NCBI GenBank assembly: GCA_905221615.1
Contig: CAJNDT010000513.1
Coordinates: 744,001 to 808,000, forward strand
Direction of reading: 5' to 3'
From: Symbiodinium sp. CCMP2592
Taxonomy: Eukaryota > Sar > Dinophyceae > Suessiales > Symbiodiniaceae
Length of the DNA: 64,000 bases
The notes beneath the pieces were generated by a model that searched no databases, had not been told where the DNA came from, and saw nothing but the letters and a program-made list of their open reading frames with translations. A program made the position numbers and the translations under genes. Position 1 is the stretch's first letter. Every line of letters begins with the position of its first letter. This document shows positions 32,644-44,300 of this stretch, in pieces.

Positions 32644-34082
32644 ACATCCATCGCTGCCAGTGCCTCTGCTTCCGACACTCCCGCAGCAAAGAGGCTGACC
32701 TTCACCCCGACCTGAGGCCACTGCTTGACCATCTCAACATAGCTCGGCAGGGTGAGCACCTGGCCTGCATGATCTTTGATGAAGGCGAGACACGCCTTCT
32801 CCAGATGCCTCGCCTGGAGGAGATGCGCTTGGCAGAGGATGCCACAAACCTGAGCGGTGCCGATCTGCTCGCAAAGCTGGGCCTCACACCAAATCTGTAG
32901 CCTTTTCACTTGATACTTGTGGCTGACAGCCATAAGCGCCTGGATCTGCGACACCTGTTGACCACCGCTTGCGTTCCCGGACTCGCTTGAGGTCGTTTTC
33001 GGAAGGAGGTCCTGGACGTCCGGCAACCGATCGGTATAGAGAAACTGGAGAAAGGCCTGGAAGGTTTTGACATCGCAGTCCTCAATCTTGATAACTTTGG
33101 AAATGCTCTCCTGCATGCCTCCGGTCAGCTGCTTTCTGAAAACCTCGGACCGTGCACAGAGAACCTGGGAGTGCGCCTGGATCACCTCGTCCTGCACCAT
33201 GAAGCTGACATCGCTGCAGGTGCCTTCCTTCAAGAGCGCCTGCATATCCTCAAGGATGGTCGGCTCGGGAACCTCCGCCGCAGGGCTCAAGGGCTGCGTT
33301 GTTTCGTCTCCTTCAGGACGAACTTTGAGCTCGAACTTCACAGTCAGGGTGTCGTTCTGCACCCACTCCTCTGACTGCAGCAGCTCCTCGTGGCTCAGCC
33401 CGAAGATGCCCAGTGAAGCAGGAGGATGACCCGGCCAATGCACATCGGGGCCATATGCACCGTTGACTGTTCTGTTGCCTTGGTGGACGACATCGCGCGT
33501 CTCGCCCCACTGCACGAACTCACCATTCCGTGCCTTAACATAGATGCGATACCGAAGCGCGATGCGCTCCTGCGTAAACAGCGATATGGCGAGAGATCCA
33601 TGATGCTGATGACACAAGCGATCTGCCCACGGGCTATAGACAAATTCGAACCCCTCGCTGCCAATTTTGAAACTGTCGGAGACGACAAGGTTCTCTTGCT
33701 GCTGCATCAGCACGCATTTCAACCAGGAGAAGCCTGTGATTCTCCAGACGTACTCGCCCGTGGCGACATCGTTCGCGCAAGCGGCGATGCTTCCACCACT
33801 TGCTCGCATCACATGCTCTCTCGATGCTCCACCACGTAAAGCGAACAGCCACCCATCGGTCCGGTCCTCATCAATGGACCGCCGACGCTCAGCTTCCTTA
33901 GCATTTTCCACCTGCTCGTCTGCCAGCTCCAGTCTCACGATGTCCAGCTCCTCTCGCAGCCTCTGCCGCTTTGCCGCCTGAACCGTCTCGGCTTCGAGTT
34001 CGCGCCGCCTGGTTTTCACTTCCTGCACCTGTCGCCGGGTGGCCTCGATCTGGGCTTCCAGCTCTTCGGCCGTGGCCGCCAT
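32616..34082 (-). CDS. MATH-BTB domain protein M7, tail cut short by an element
   Basis: Predicted 488-residue intronless adaptor starting MAATAEELEAQIEATRRQV. Coiled coil at about 5-65, MATH from EYVWRITGFSWLKCVLMQQ to VKFELKVRPEG, BTB from TCSDVSFMVQDEVIQAHSQ to FLQFLYTD, then a BACK-like region ending VSLFAAGVSEAEALAAMD. The last residues (VGVSENRGK) come from element D3; without it the tail would run about 13 residues beyond AAMD. Its N-terminus and 5' flank (34205-34680) are closest to those of M9, making it the intronless sister of that intron-rich gene. At the position of M9 intron 1 it carries an unoccupied AGGT (ACCT at 34027-34030). Confidence 0.9.
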   Translation of the reverse strand: MAATAEELEAQIEATRRQVQEVKTRRRELEAETVQAAKRQRLREELDIVRLELADEQVENAKEAERRRSIDEDRTDGWLFALRGGASREHVMRASGGSIAACANDVATGEYVWRITGFSWLKCVLMQQQENLVVSDSFKIGSEGFEFVYSPWADRLCHQHHGSLAISLFTQERIALRYRIYVKARNGEFVQWGETRDVVHQGNRTVNGAYGPDVHWPGHPPASLGIFGLSHEELLQSEEWVQNDTLTVKFELKVRPEGDETTQPLSPAAEVPEPTILEDMQALLKEGTCSDVSFMVQDEVIQAHSQVLCARSEVFRKQLTGGMQESISKVIKIEDCDVKTFQAFLQFLYTDRLPDVQDLLPKTTSSESGNASGGQQVSQIQALMAVSHKYQVKRLQIWCEAQLCEQIGTAQVCGILCQAHLLQARHLEKACLAFIKDHAGQVLTLPSYVEMVKQWPQVGVKVSLFAAGVSEAEALAAMDVGVSENRGK

Positions 34083-36137
34083 GGCGAAGGAACCTGTGCC
34101 TTTAAAGGGGGCCCTCTTAGAGAACTCCAGAGTACCCGTTATCGAACCTCATAGTACTCCTCATAGAACCCCATAGTACCCCTTATAAAACCTTACATTA
34201 CCCTTCAAGGGGAAGACAGGATCGTTCTCGCGCGATGATGACTTTGACTAGCTCACTAGCATCGCAGAGCTACGGAGTTACACAGCCACTCGTTACCGGA
34301 CAGCAGGCAGATTGATCCAGATCAATGAGTTGAGGGTGCGAGGTATGCACGAACAGTATGACATCGAGATCAGCATGCTTGAACCTGATTCGCTGGATGA
34401 GACATGAAGCCACGCATGCTTGAACAGCACGGAAGCAAATCGGCCAGATCATGGAAATCTCGGGAAACTTGACCCTGAATGAACATGGATTAGCTAACCA
34501 GTGGTTTTGGGGGTTCCCTTGGCTCTTTAGCTCCTTATTCAATAGGGGTTATCATTATCCCTGGCTCCTTAGCTCCTCCAATATCAATGGTTAGTTAACT
34601 GCCCTGCGCGTACGAATCGCACCCAGCCGGCGTAGGTCAGTTGGGACATGCGGCGAAGTCAGTGCTGGAGGGATGTCCGCAGGATCGAACAGCTTAGCTA
34701 TCCAGCTAGTATCCGAGTAACGTGACTAACGGGGCAGGCTTCAGGGTCTCGTCTAGTGTTTAGGCTTTCAGGGTTCGGAGTTTAGGGTTTAGTAGGGTGC
34801 TACAAAACGATACTTCGCTACCACATGGGCAGAGTGAGGTGCAACAAGGTGAAGCAGGATCCGTCAAGGTCAGGGCGGCCTCTAAACCATTGTCCCTCTT
34901 GTTGGGTCCCCAAAATTAAGACGGCACCCTTACCAAGAGGACCCTGAAAGGGACCTTAATTTGGAGAACTACCTCTGGATTAGTGGAGGTGGAGGGCCCC
35001 ATATCCGAGCTCGGAGCGGATAGGGACATTGCTCTTACTCTTACCAGAAGAAGACTAGACCCAAGAGTAACCTAGGAACAAAAAGGGTGCCCTTTTTGGT
35101 TTAAAGGGGCTTATAAGGGGACCTGAACCCCAAAAAAAAGGAATAAGGGCCTACTCCAGGTCCTAGAAGACATCCAAACCAAGTCCAGATCAGCCCAGGG
35201 ATGAGCGTTTGGGAATTGCTGATGCCCTGAAATACTCTGCAGCATCGAAAAGCTTCAAAGCTCCAGAAGCCTATGCCCAGAACCCATATAGTATCCCTTT
35301 AAGGAACCCCTGCAGGAACCTCTAAAGCCACGTACTCCTAGACCCTAAACCCGAAAACCTCAAGTACCGTAAGGAGCCCCAAAGAACCCTTAAAGAACCC
35401 TAAAGGGCCCTGAGGAACCCGAAGGAACCCCGCAAGGAGCCCGTGGAGGAACTCAAGAGACTCCACCAGCTTAATGTAGGGACCCGAAAAAAACCACCAA
35501 ATATGATTTTGGGGGCTTCCTTATTTGTAAGTACAGTATCATGCATCCCCTATACATTAAAGTAGCCGTTATAGAGCCGTTTGAGGAATTCGTTATGGAA
35601 CCCTGTGAAACCCTATTCTGATTATCAAGGCCCTTTTAAAATCTTATTAGAGCTCTGGGGCCTCACCCCCCTGCACTGGCCCAGGTCATGTCGGAGACGC
35701 CTGGGCTTTCAGGGGGGTGGGAGCCGGGGGGGTCTTTAAAGGCTTTGGGCTTTAGGCTTTAGGGTCTAGAGAGTCTAGGGTTTAAGGCTTGGAGTTTAGG
35801 CTTTGAGGTGTACTATTTAGGGTTCAAGCTTTCGGGTTTGGGTTTCCTTGAGGGGTTTTGAGCTTGTTACCGAACGAGTTACGGCAAGGGTTCTACTATG
35901 GCCCAGGGTCTTACGTAGGATTTTCCGGGGGTTGTTCCTTTCAAGGCACCGATAGGCGATCGGCAAGGACTCAGAGGTTTTTTGATTTGGCATTTCTGGG
36001 ATTTCAAGCCTCGGACACAGGGGTGGAGGGGCTGAGGCATCAGGGTTCGGAATTTTGGGATCGGGTGTTGGGATTTAGGGGGTTTCGAGTGCAGTTTCAG
36101 GGATGTTTAGGGTTGAGCGGGTTGTGTTGAAGGCTAT

Positions 36138-36200
36138 AATATACTATAGTATACAGTAATGTGTATATACTGTACTATAACATATAATAAAATAACATAT
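36138..36200. repeat. AT-rich palindromic tract
   Basis: Repeated TATACTATAGTATACAGTA-like motifs read the same on both strands. A similar TATTATAGTATACTAT sequence lies near 55455-55480 in an M10 intron. Confidence 0.6.
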
Positions 36201-37347
36201 GATAATATGCTCCAGCTTCACATTCAAGCAGCTAGTAGACTTGCTCGACTTGAGGTTCATGGTTCCAGAATTTCCTGCGCAGGGCTATGATGTCGAATTC
36301 TAGGACTCTGGCTTGGCAGCGTGGGACTTAGCCCCTAAACCCGTCCTGTGATAAGGTTTCAATTCGGGCGTTACAGTCATTTCAGGCTGGTGCATCATTT
36401 CGGAAGGCTCTTGGTAGGGTTTATTCGCCAAGGGCACCGCGTGTGCCTGGTCCTTGTATGTTGGAGGATTTTGATGTGCTCTGGAGACAGTACAGATCTC
36501 TTTAGATCCTTTGAGCCGTCATGCCTTATGTAGTTGATCCGCAAGTGATTCGCTTCTGGATTGTCCCAAGACTGCCTGCATAAATCCTAAACCCCAAACC
36601 CTAAATAAACCCTAAACACAACATAAACCTGAAAAATCCCTAAACCCCTAAACCCTAAACCCTAAACCCTAAACCCCAACCACGCCGCCCTACTCCGGGG
36701 GCATTCCCAGCCTGGCTTGGCGGCGGCAGTTGAGCTCGAGAGCAGAGTTCGCCACAAGCACCCGGCCCTTTCGGATGGCTCGTGCCCTTAAGGCCTTAAC
36801 TCCTTAAGCCGAAAAACCCTAAGCCGCTAGACTCTAAACCCCTAAACTCCAAACCCTTAATCCCTAAACATCCCTAAACCCTAAATCCCTAAAACCACCA
36901 AAACCCTCCGAAACCAAGCCGGGGAGCCGCCTCTCGGCACTTTTCCCAGTCGTGGGTCGGCCCGGTAGCACCTGCAATGCCGGAGAAGTCGAGCGACGGG
37001 TGGCAGTATGTTTTCAATGTAACTGCAATACACTGCTGGTTTGAAATAAGGGGTGGGCTTTGTTTATGGCATTTTTTCCGTGATTTTGTCTTTCCTCAGG
37101 GTGTTGCAGGCATTCATGAGAGTGCCATCGGGTTTTGCTCATAAGGTGTACAACCTGAGAGCTGGAGGATGCAAGGGGTTTCTTGGCTCCGGGATTCTGG
37201 GTGGTCGGTTCTTTGGTTAAGGTATGTTAAGGGTTGAGGATATAGGGTTGAGGAGACAGGCTTTAGGATTTAGGGCTTTTGGTTCTGGCATTTGGGGTTT
37301 AGGTCCAAGGGTTTGGGGCTTAAGTGTTTAAGGGTTTAGCGCCTAAA

Positions 37348-37440
37348 GTAAAAGCCAGAAAGTTGGAATATGATCATCCTAAACCCTTTATGGTAAATTA
37401 TAAGGTATCCTACCCTGAAACTTTATTCCAACTTTCTGGA
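37348..37440. mobile_element. Family M inverted-repeat element (single copy)
   Basis: The arms CCAGAAAGTTGGAATA and TATTCCAACTTTCTGG match perfectly over 16 bp around about 60 bp of AT-rich sequence. Confidence 0.65.
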
Positions 37441-37716
37441 ATTCCCTTTAGGGTTTCCAGAAGAGGTCAGGCTCGAAAGGTTCGGGAATCAGGCTTCTGG
37501 CTTACGGCTTACAGCTTCAGCTGAGACAGCCGACTTCTCTACTGTAGGTTGGCCCTTTAAAAACTCTGAAAAATAGTCGTAAATAGGGTCCTATTAAGCC
37601 CAATAAAGGAAAATATAAAATGTCCCGAAGGGCTACCTAGTTCTTTTGGGAAAGCAGAACCGGTTCAAGGGAGTTTGCGCCGTCACCTCTCGGGTCTGCG
37701 ATGACGAAGCAGCGGA

Positions 37717-39216
37717 CTATAGATCTGATCCTCTGGCCGGCTCCGATTTCTGCTCATTCATTGCTGCAAGTGCCTCTTCTTCCGACACGCCCGCCGAAAA
37801 GAGACTGACCTTCACCCCGATCTCGGGCCACTTCTTGACCAGCTCGATGTAGGCCGGCAGCATGAGCACCTGGCCTGCGTGGGCCTTGATAAAGGAGAGA
37901 CACGCCTTCTCCAGCTGCTTCGCCTGGAGGAGATGCGCCTGGCACAGGAGTCCACAGACCTGTGAGGTCTTGATTTCTTCGGAAAGCTTCGCCTCGCACC
38001 AGAGATGAAGACGTTTCACTTGATACTTGTGGCTCACGGCCAGGAGCGCCTGAATCTGCGGCAGCTGAGGGAAGCCGCTCTCCTTTTCGGCGTCGATGGA
38101 AGATCCCGGAGTGAGCTGTTGGGATTCATGGGCATCCGGCAGGCAGTCGGTGTAGAGAAATCGCAGAAATGTCTTAAAGGTGGCAGCGTCACAATCTTCG
38201 ATCTTGATGACTTTGGATAGGCTCTCCTGCATGCCGGCCGTCAGCTGTTTGCTGAACATCTCGGATCGGGCACAAAGGACCTGCGAGTGGGCCTGGATCA
38301 CCTCGTCCTGCACCATGAAACGGACGTCGCTGCACTTGCCTTCCTCCAAGAGTGCCTGCGTGTCCTTGAGGATAGTCGGCTCAGGAACCTCCGCAGCAAG
38401 GCTTAAGACCTGTGGCTCTGCCCATCCGTCAGGACGAACTTCCAGCTCGAACTTCACGGTCAAGGTGTCGTCCACCACCCACTCGGACTGAAGGAGCTCT
38501 TCGTGGCTCAGCCCGAAGATGCCCGGAGAAGCTGGAGGATGACCTGGCCAATGTACATCCGGGCCATATGCACAACACCATCGGTCTCCGCGGTGGACGA
38601 CATCGCAAGTCTCGCCCCACTGCTGAAACTCACCGTTTCGCATCTTGATGTAGATCCGATACCGAATCCCGACCCACTCGTGCGTCTCGTCGAGCAGGAT
38701 GGCGAGAGACCCATGATATTGCTCACACAGCTCGCCTGCCCACGGGTTGTAGGCAAGAAAGAACCTCTGGTAGCCAAGAGCAATTGGACGGGAGAAGACG
38801 CAGACGGAGCCATCATCTGCCTGCCTCAGCATGCTCTTCAACCAGGAGATGCCTTCGATTCTCCAGACATGCTCTCCCCTGGCGACGCTGTCTGCGCACT
38901 TGGTGATTGTGGCTTCACTTCTTTGCATTGCTGGCTTTGCGGGATGCCTTGGGAAAAAATCGCCTGGCCCACCGTTAGGCCCACAGAGGTCCTCATCAAG
39001 CGACCGTCGAAACGCTGCTGCACCTGCACAGTCAGACTGCCGTTCTGCCAGAATTTGTCTCCCTATTGCCAGCTCCTGTCGTAGCCTCTGCCGCACCTTG
39101 GCCTGCTCGGTCTCGGCCTCCAGCTCCTGGAACCTCGCCCCCTCGGCGTCCACCCTGCGCCGAGTGGCCTCGATCTCGGCCCGGAGCTCCTCGGCGGACA
39201 TCGACTGCGGGCCCAT
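37717..39216 (-). CDS. MATH-BTB domain protein M8
   Basis: Predicted 499-residue intronless adaptor starting MGPQSMSAEELRAEIEATRR, without the MED start of M1-M5. Coiled coil at about 6-65, MATH from EHVWRIEGISWLKSML to VKFELEVRPDG, BTB from KCSDVRFMVQDEVIQAHSQ to FLRFLYTD, and BACK-like tail ending VSLFSAGVSEEEALAAMNE. The frame is intact throughout. Confidence 0.9.
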   Translation of the reverse strand: MGPQSMSAEELRAEIEATRRRVDAEGARFQELEAETEQAKVRQRLRQELAIGRQILAERQSDCAGAAAFRRSLDEDLCGPNGGPGDFFPRHPAKPAMQRSEATITKCADSVARGEHVWRIEGISWLKSMLRQADDGSVCVFSRPIALGYQRFFLAYNPWAGELCEQYHGSLAILLDETHEWVGIRYRIYIKMRNGEFQQWGETCDVVHRGDRWCCAYGPDVHWPGHPPASPGIFGLSHEELLQSEWVVDDTLTVKFELEVRPDGWAEPQVLSLAAEVPEPTILKDTQALLEEGKCSDVRFMVQDEVIQAHSQVLCARSEMFSKQLTAGMQESLSKVIKIEDCDAATFKTFLRFLYTDCLPDAHESQQLTPGSSIDAEKESGFPQLPQIQALLAVSHKYQVKRLHLWCEAKLSEEIKTSQVCGLLCQAHLLQAKQLEKACLSFIKAHAGQVLMLPAYIELVKKWPEIGVKVSLFSAGVSEEEALAAMNEQKSEPARGSDL

Positions 39217-39440
39217 GGCCAGGGAGGGGAAAGGAGGACCTTGCAGTTTAGGGTTTAGGCTTTAGGGTTTAGGCTTTAGTAGTTTAGGGTTTAGGGTTTA
39301 GGGCTGCAGTGAAGCGGCTGCGCCGAGACATGGTGGCTTCTACAAGCTAGACAGCTGAACTTTCCACTTTCCCTCCCAAGCCCAACACCTGAACCAACCC
39401 CAAACCCCCTAAACCCCGAGCCTGCAACAATGCCCTTAAT

Positions 39441-39550
39441 CAAAGGGTAAAAGGAGGGACCCCTAATAAGGACTCCTGGGTATATACCCATTGTATAGCC
39501 CATTATTTGTGTAGGGGTCCCCATTAAGGGTCCCTCCTTTTCCCCTTTGA
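39441..39550. mobile_element. Family H inverted-repeat element, copy H2
   Basis: Ends CAAAGGGTAAAAGGAGGGAC and GTCCCTCCTTTTCCCCTTTG. The arms match over more than 25 bp. Sister of H1. Confidence 0.8.
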
Positions 39551-39849
39551 CTCAAACAAACCCTAGAGGCCGGATGCTCGATCCAGGCTAAGGCAATGGC
39601 CTTTGGTCTGGGGGTCTGCGGTGGGGGGCGTCTTAGGGTTTCGGGGTTTAGGGTTTGGAGTTTTTGAGCCTCGGCGTTGTAGTATCATGGAAGTTCAAAG
39701 CCTAGGAACTCTTGCTACCCATCAAATCGCAGCCTGCCCCCACCGTCTTCACGAGAGCCGACACCCCTCCAGCACAAATCCCCTAAACCATCAACCCGAA
39801 ATCCCCTAAACCTTAAAACGCTGAACCTCGGTAAGCCATAAACCCGAGA

Positions 39850-40270
39850 TCCCCCCTCAACCCTAAACCCTAAACCCTAAACCCCTAAACCCTAAACCTA
39901 AAATCCCGAAACCAAAACCTTAAACACGTAAACCCTACACCCCCAAACCCTAAACCCCTAAACCCCCAAACCCTAAACCCCCAAACCCTAAACCCTAAAC
40001 CCTAAACCCGGCAGCATCAACGGTTGACGCCTCTTTGCGGGAGAAGTTTCGGGGGCGCCTCCGGACACCTGGGATTTCCAGCCTCTGTTTTTGGGGTTAT
40101 TGGGTTTAGGCTTTAGGGGTTTAGGGCTTAGGGTTTAGGGGTTTAGGGTTTAGGGGTTTAGGGTTTGGGTTTAGGGGTTTTGGATTCAGGGTTTAGGGGT
40201 TTAGGGGTTTAGGGTTTAGGGTACAAGGTTTAGGGTTTTTGGTACAGGCTTTAGGGTTCAGGGTACAGGG
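39850..40270. repeat. Facing CCCTAAA and TTTAGGG arrays
   Basis: CCCTAAA units (to about 40010) and TTTAGGG units (from about 40085) in opposite orientation around a 75-bp spacer, the same arrangement as at 12230-12640. Confidence 0.82.
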
Positions 40271-40500
40271 CTTAGGTTTCGGGAAGCCTTCACCAAGCAG
40301 GGGCTCTTATCGTTTAGAGAAAGTTGAGGGCCCTGGGGGCTTCGGTTCCTGGATGGATGACTCAGACCGCACACCGCGCGTCTTGACAACTCCAAGAGTC
40401 TAAAAGCTCAAGCCCTATCTTTTACGCTCCCATAGCCAGACATGAAATGGCTGAAGGCCTAAAGCCCTCGGAGCCATTCTCAAAAATGGCAAGAGAGCAA

Positions 40501-40603
40501 CGGTTGATGATATAAATCCTGCATTACCCATAATATAAGGGTTATACCAAAATTCCCATAGCTTGGGGACATGAAGGTAATGTAGGATTTCTATCATCAA
40601 CCG
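40501..40603. mobile_element. Family F inverted-repeat element, copy F3
   Basis: CGGTTGATGATATAAATCCT and its inverse GATTTCTATCATCAACCG, 103 bp, the best-preserved F ends in the window. Confidence 0.85.
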
Positions 40604-40944
40604 AAGGAATCTGAGGTTTAGGATGAAGAGTTGGGCTTCGAATGATTTCATATAGCAATTTTCCCTAACAGGGATGACCTAAAGAAAATCCGAAATCTTG
40701 GGGCCTTGATGACAGGGTGGGTGGCTCTTCGTCAGAGTCTACACGTCTTAGTTTAGGCTGCGGGGGCTTCGTGATTTCGGGCTTCGCGTCTTTACAAGGC
40801 CTGGAATGGGGGCTCCCTTTAAGGGTAGGGTTACGGGCTTTCAGTGTTTAGGGTTTACGGCTTCGGACTTCGCTGTGCTTTGTCGTGATTCGCGTTGGGA
40901 GTTTAGGGTTTCGGGTATAGGTCGGAGGCCTCACAAGGTGGGGT

Positions 40945-41025
40945 GAAGGTAGGTGGGATTAAGGATCCCTTATATAAGGACTCTTATTTGGGAATGTCCC
41001 ACCTACCTTCATCCTACCTTTTGAG
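40945..41025. mobile_element. Family N inverted-repeat element (single copy)
   Basis: TGAAGGTAGGTGGGA and TCCCACCTACCTTCA are perfect inverse arms around about 45 bp. Confidence 0.6.
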
Positions 41026-41334
41026 GCCCCCGAATAGGTTGTAAGGATCAGAAGTCACGTAAGACGAGTATGAGCTCGTGAGGCGCATGCCTTTGTTTCT
41101 CACTTCGCTTGCAGGCATCGCGGCAACAAACGGATGGTGAGATGCCCTGGACCCTGGACCTTTAATTAAAACCCTACACCTTTAATTGACCCTAAACCCT
41201 ACACCCAAACCATAGAAACTCCACAGGAAACAAGTTTAGTGCCAAAGGCCTTAAAACGAAACGGTCTGTACACCCTGAAACCCCAAGAATCGAGAAATCC
41301 CCACAAACCCGATCCCTAGAAGTCAGACGCACGC

Positions 41335-44300
41335 TCACTCTCCGCCCGGGGGTTCGGTAAGAGCCGCCATGGCCGGCATGGCCTCTGTTTCGGGCACGCC
41401 CGCTGAGAAGAGACTGACCTTCAGTCCTGGTCAAGGCTCAGCCTTTAGGGTACACTTCGAAGATCATGGGACTTAGTAAGTATGGCTATAATAGTACCTT
41501 AATTGGGGTTATAAGTAATTATAAGTATAGTTATCTTAATAGTCACCCTAGTTACTAAGTCCCATGATCCTCTAAGCATAGGTCCCTTTTTGGGTACCCT
41601 ACATATTAGGTGCCTTATTATAATACGGACCGAGAAAGGGACCCTAATTTTGACAACCACCCACATGGGTTTAGGAGTTTAGGGTTTTGGGTTTAAGGGT
41701 TTGGGGTTTCGGGTTCTAGGGTTTAGGGTTGCGGGCTGGTGGGAATTTGGGGTTGAGGGCTCGCTGTCAAGATTGAGAGATGGGTGTGTTATTTTGCGCT
41801 TACAATACAAATCATAAAGTACACTGGTGCTAGGTCATGGGAAACATTCGAAAAGCGCTGCCTGCAGCTCCGCTTCGAAGATCGCATACAAATCTGCCAC
41901 AGGCTCTAGACCCCAAGAGATAGATCCCGAACCCTGCTAAACCCTGAACCCTAAACCCTAAACCCTGAACCCCAAGCCCTAAAGCCCTAAACCCCAAACC
42001 CTGAACCCTGAATCCAGAACCCCAAACCCTAAAGCCTCAACCCCAAACCCTGAATCCTGAACCCTAAACCCTAAACCCCAAACCCTGAATCCTGAACCCT
42101 AAACCCTGAACCCCAAACCCTGAACCCCAAACCCTGAACCCTGCCCGCCTATCTGAGGCCACTTCTTGATCAGCTCGGCATACGCAGACAGCTTTAGCAC
42201 CTCATGCCAGGCTAATGGTTCCACGGTTTAAGCTTTAGGATTTATATAGGGTTTGGGGTCTATGGGTTTGGAATTTGGGTTTATACAGGGTTCATGGGTT
42301 TAGGGGTTTAGGGCTTATAGGGTTTATATAGGGTTTATGGGTTTAGGGGTTTAGGGTTTAGTCACCCATTTGAGGATGATGGCTCGGCTTCTGCACTGCT
42401 TTTGTGGTTGTGGTGCATACTTTGTAAAAAACAAACACGGGGTTAGGGTTGAAGGTTTTGGGCGTGGGGTTTAGACGCTTAGAGTTTAGAGTTCAAAGCT
42501 TGGATTGAGGGTTTAGGGTTTAGATTAAGGCTCAGGGTCAAGATGGGTCGCAAGACCTGTTCAACCTCTACCTCCCAACACACCTAAACCCCTACACCTC
42601 TGAACCCCTAAACCCCTGTAGACTCTAAACCCCTCAACCCAGATAAACCCTAAACCCCTAAAATCCTAAACCCTCAACCCTAAACTCGAACCTTGCTTCT
42701 CGGTTTCGGGACTGGTTGTCGCAAACTCCCGTAGGGGTGTAGGGACTTTGGGTTTATGGGTTTTGTTGGGGGTGTCGGGGCCTGGCTCATGTTGGTCTTC
42801 ATGAACTCCAGGCAAGCCTTCTCGAGCTGCTTCGCCTGAAAGGGGCGGGGAAGGGCGTGGGTTTCCATCATTCTAGCTCCAAAATTCCGTGAATATGGAG
42901 GTCCTTGATTGATGGACTGGGGTTTTGCGTACTGCGGTTGATGATATAAATCCTGCATGACCTTAAGGGCCCTAAACTATGGGAATTATGGGTATATTCC
43001 TTATTCTGAGTAATGCAGGATTTATACCATCAACAGTATTATGCTACACTTATAGTCGGAACCCTGTGTTTTTCTTTCTTTTCAGCCCCTTGTTGGGGCT
43101 TCGAGCTCCAGGGTTCAGATGTCGGAGGGGTTTTGGGGTTCCTTTAAAGGGATCTATATAGGGGTTCCTAGAAGGGATACTAGAAGGGTACTATGAGGAT
43201 TTAGTGTAGGGGGCCTTGATAATCAGAATAGGGCTTTGGTTTTGGGATTTGATGCTAGGGTTTCCGGGTAAGCATCGGGATATGTGTGGGTTCCCATCAA
43301 ACTTGACCCTACATATCAACCCTCCGGCCTGAAGGTTTAGGCAACCGGGCCCGAAACCTCCGCAAACCCCACAAGACGAAAGTCTTAAAGCTGCCCTGAA
43401 GTCCGAACCATGACGATCCCATCCCAAATCCTTGTGTCCCAGCAAGCCACATGCTCCGAAAGAAGCCTCAAGTTTTGGAACCCCCCTAACTCCCAAAATT
43501 CACTCCCTCTTCGGCAGCCCTTCACCAGGACCGCCTGTTTAAAACAGGACAGCACCTGCAGAAACAAAGATGAGAGTCCACAAACCTTGTGAGCCTCGGA
43601 AAGAGGGCCTAAAGTGACATTGCAAGCCCTATACAAGCAGATACTAGCTGCCAAAATAATGGCCGTCATCGCCATCATCATCATCGTCATCATTAGCAGC
43701 CTGGCTATCCTGGCAACAAACGCAGTGCCAGCACTAGTAGCAGTCTTACTGATGATAATAACGATCGGTCTTCTGATCCCTCTTCTACATTATACTATAA
43801 TATACCATAGTGTACTACAACATCTAGTATAGTAGGCCAGTGTTGACGCTGGAAGGCCCCGGCCTGGATCAGATGCGCTTGGCGCAGAATGTTGCAAACC
43901 TCCGAGGAGGTGATCTGCTGGCAGAGCTTCCACTCCTTTTCGAGCTTCGGTTTTCGGGTCTAAGGCTGATAAGGTTTTAAGGATTTCATTTCACTTTTTG
44001 GCTCAGGCTTAGGGGTTTAGGGGAGGGGTTAGGGGTTTAGGGTTTGGGTTTAGGGGTAAAGGGTTTGGGGTTTAGGTCCCACTTCTTAAACATGAGCTCA
44101 AACTCCGCCAAACCCCCGTTGCGGGCCTTAGGGGCTCATGGTTCAGGGCAGACTTCTGGTTTCAGTTTAGGGTTTAGGGCTTAGGGTTTGAGGTTTTAAG
44201 GGTTACGGTTTCTGTTTAGGGTTTGGGGATTTAAGGAAAAAGGCTTAGAAATTGAGGCACTCAGAGCTGTGAAACTTTCGCTTTGTTGCCATTGTCGGGC

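Larger units (their letters stand above)
34083..37716. other. Intergenic region M8-M7
   Basis: No supported gene. 34205-34680 is homologous to the 5' flank of M9 (about 49790-50040), with shared blocks such as GCAGATTGATCCA and CAGTTGGGACATG. 34905-34975 is a decayed A/D-like fragment. An AT-rich palindromic stretch lies near 36138-36200. Family M lies at 37348-37440. CCCTAAA stretches are at about 36590-36680 and 36835-36900. The open frame near 35858-36130 has no recognisable domain. Confidence 0.55.
39217..41334. other. Intergenic region M9-M8
   Basis: No supported gene. It contains TTTAGGG at 39240-39305, an H element (39441-39550), a CCCTAAA array (39850-40010) facing a TTTAGGG array (40085-40270), an F element (40501-40603) and an N-type inverted repeat (40945-41025). 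Confidence 0.6.

Noticed and set aside
3552-39216. Intronless genes as processed retrocopies
   Set aside because: M2-M5 share sequence well beyond the coding region on both sides, M7 shares its 5' flank with M9, and I see no poly-A tract or leader relic. Segment duplication fits better, although old retrocopies cannot be excluded for M1 and M8.
43985-44005. A relic of the dinoflagellate spliced leader (CTTTTTGGCTCAGG)
   Set aside because: Only about 11 bases match, on the plus strand, with no gene on that strand. Chance or TTTAGG drift explains it.
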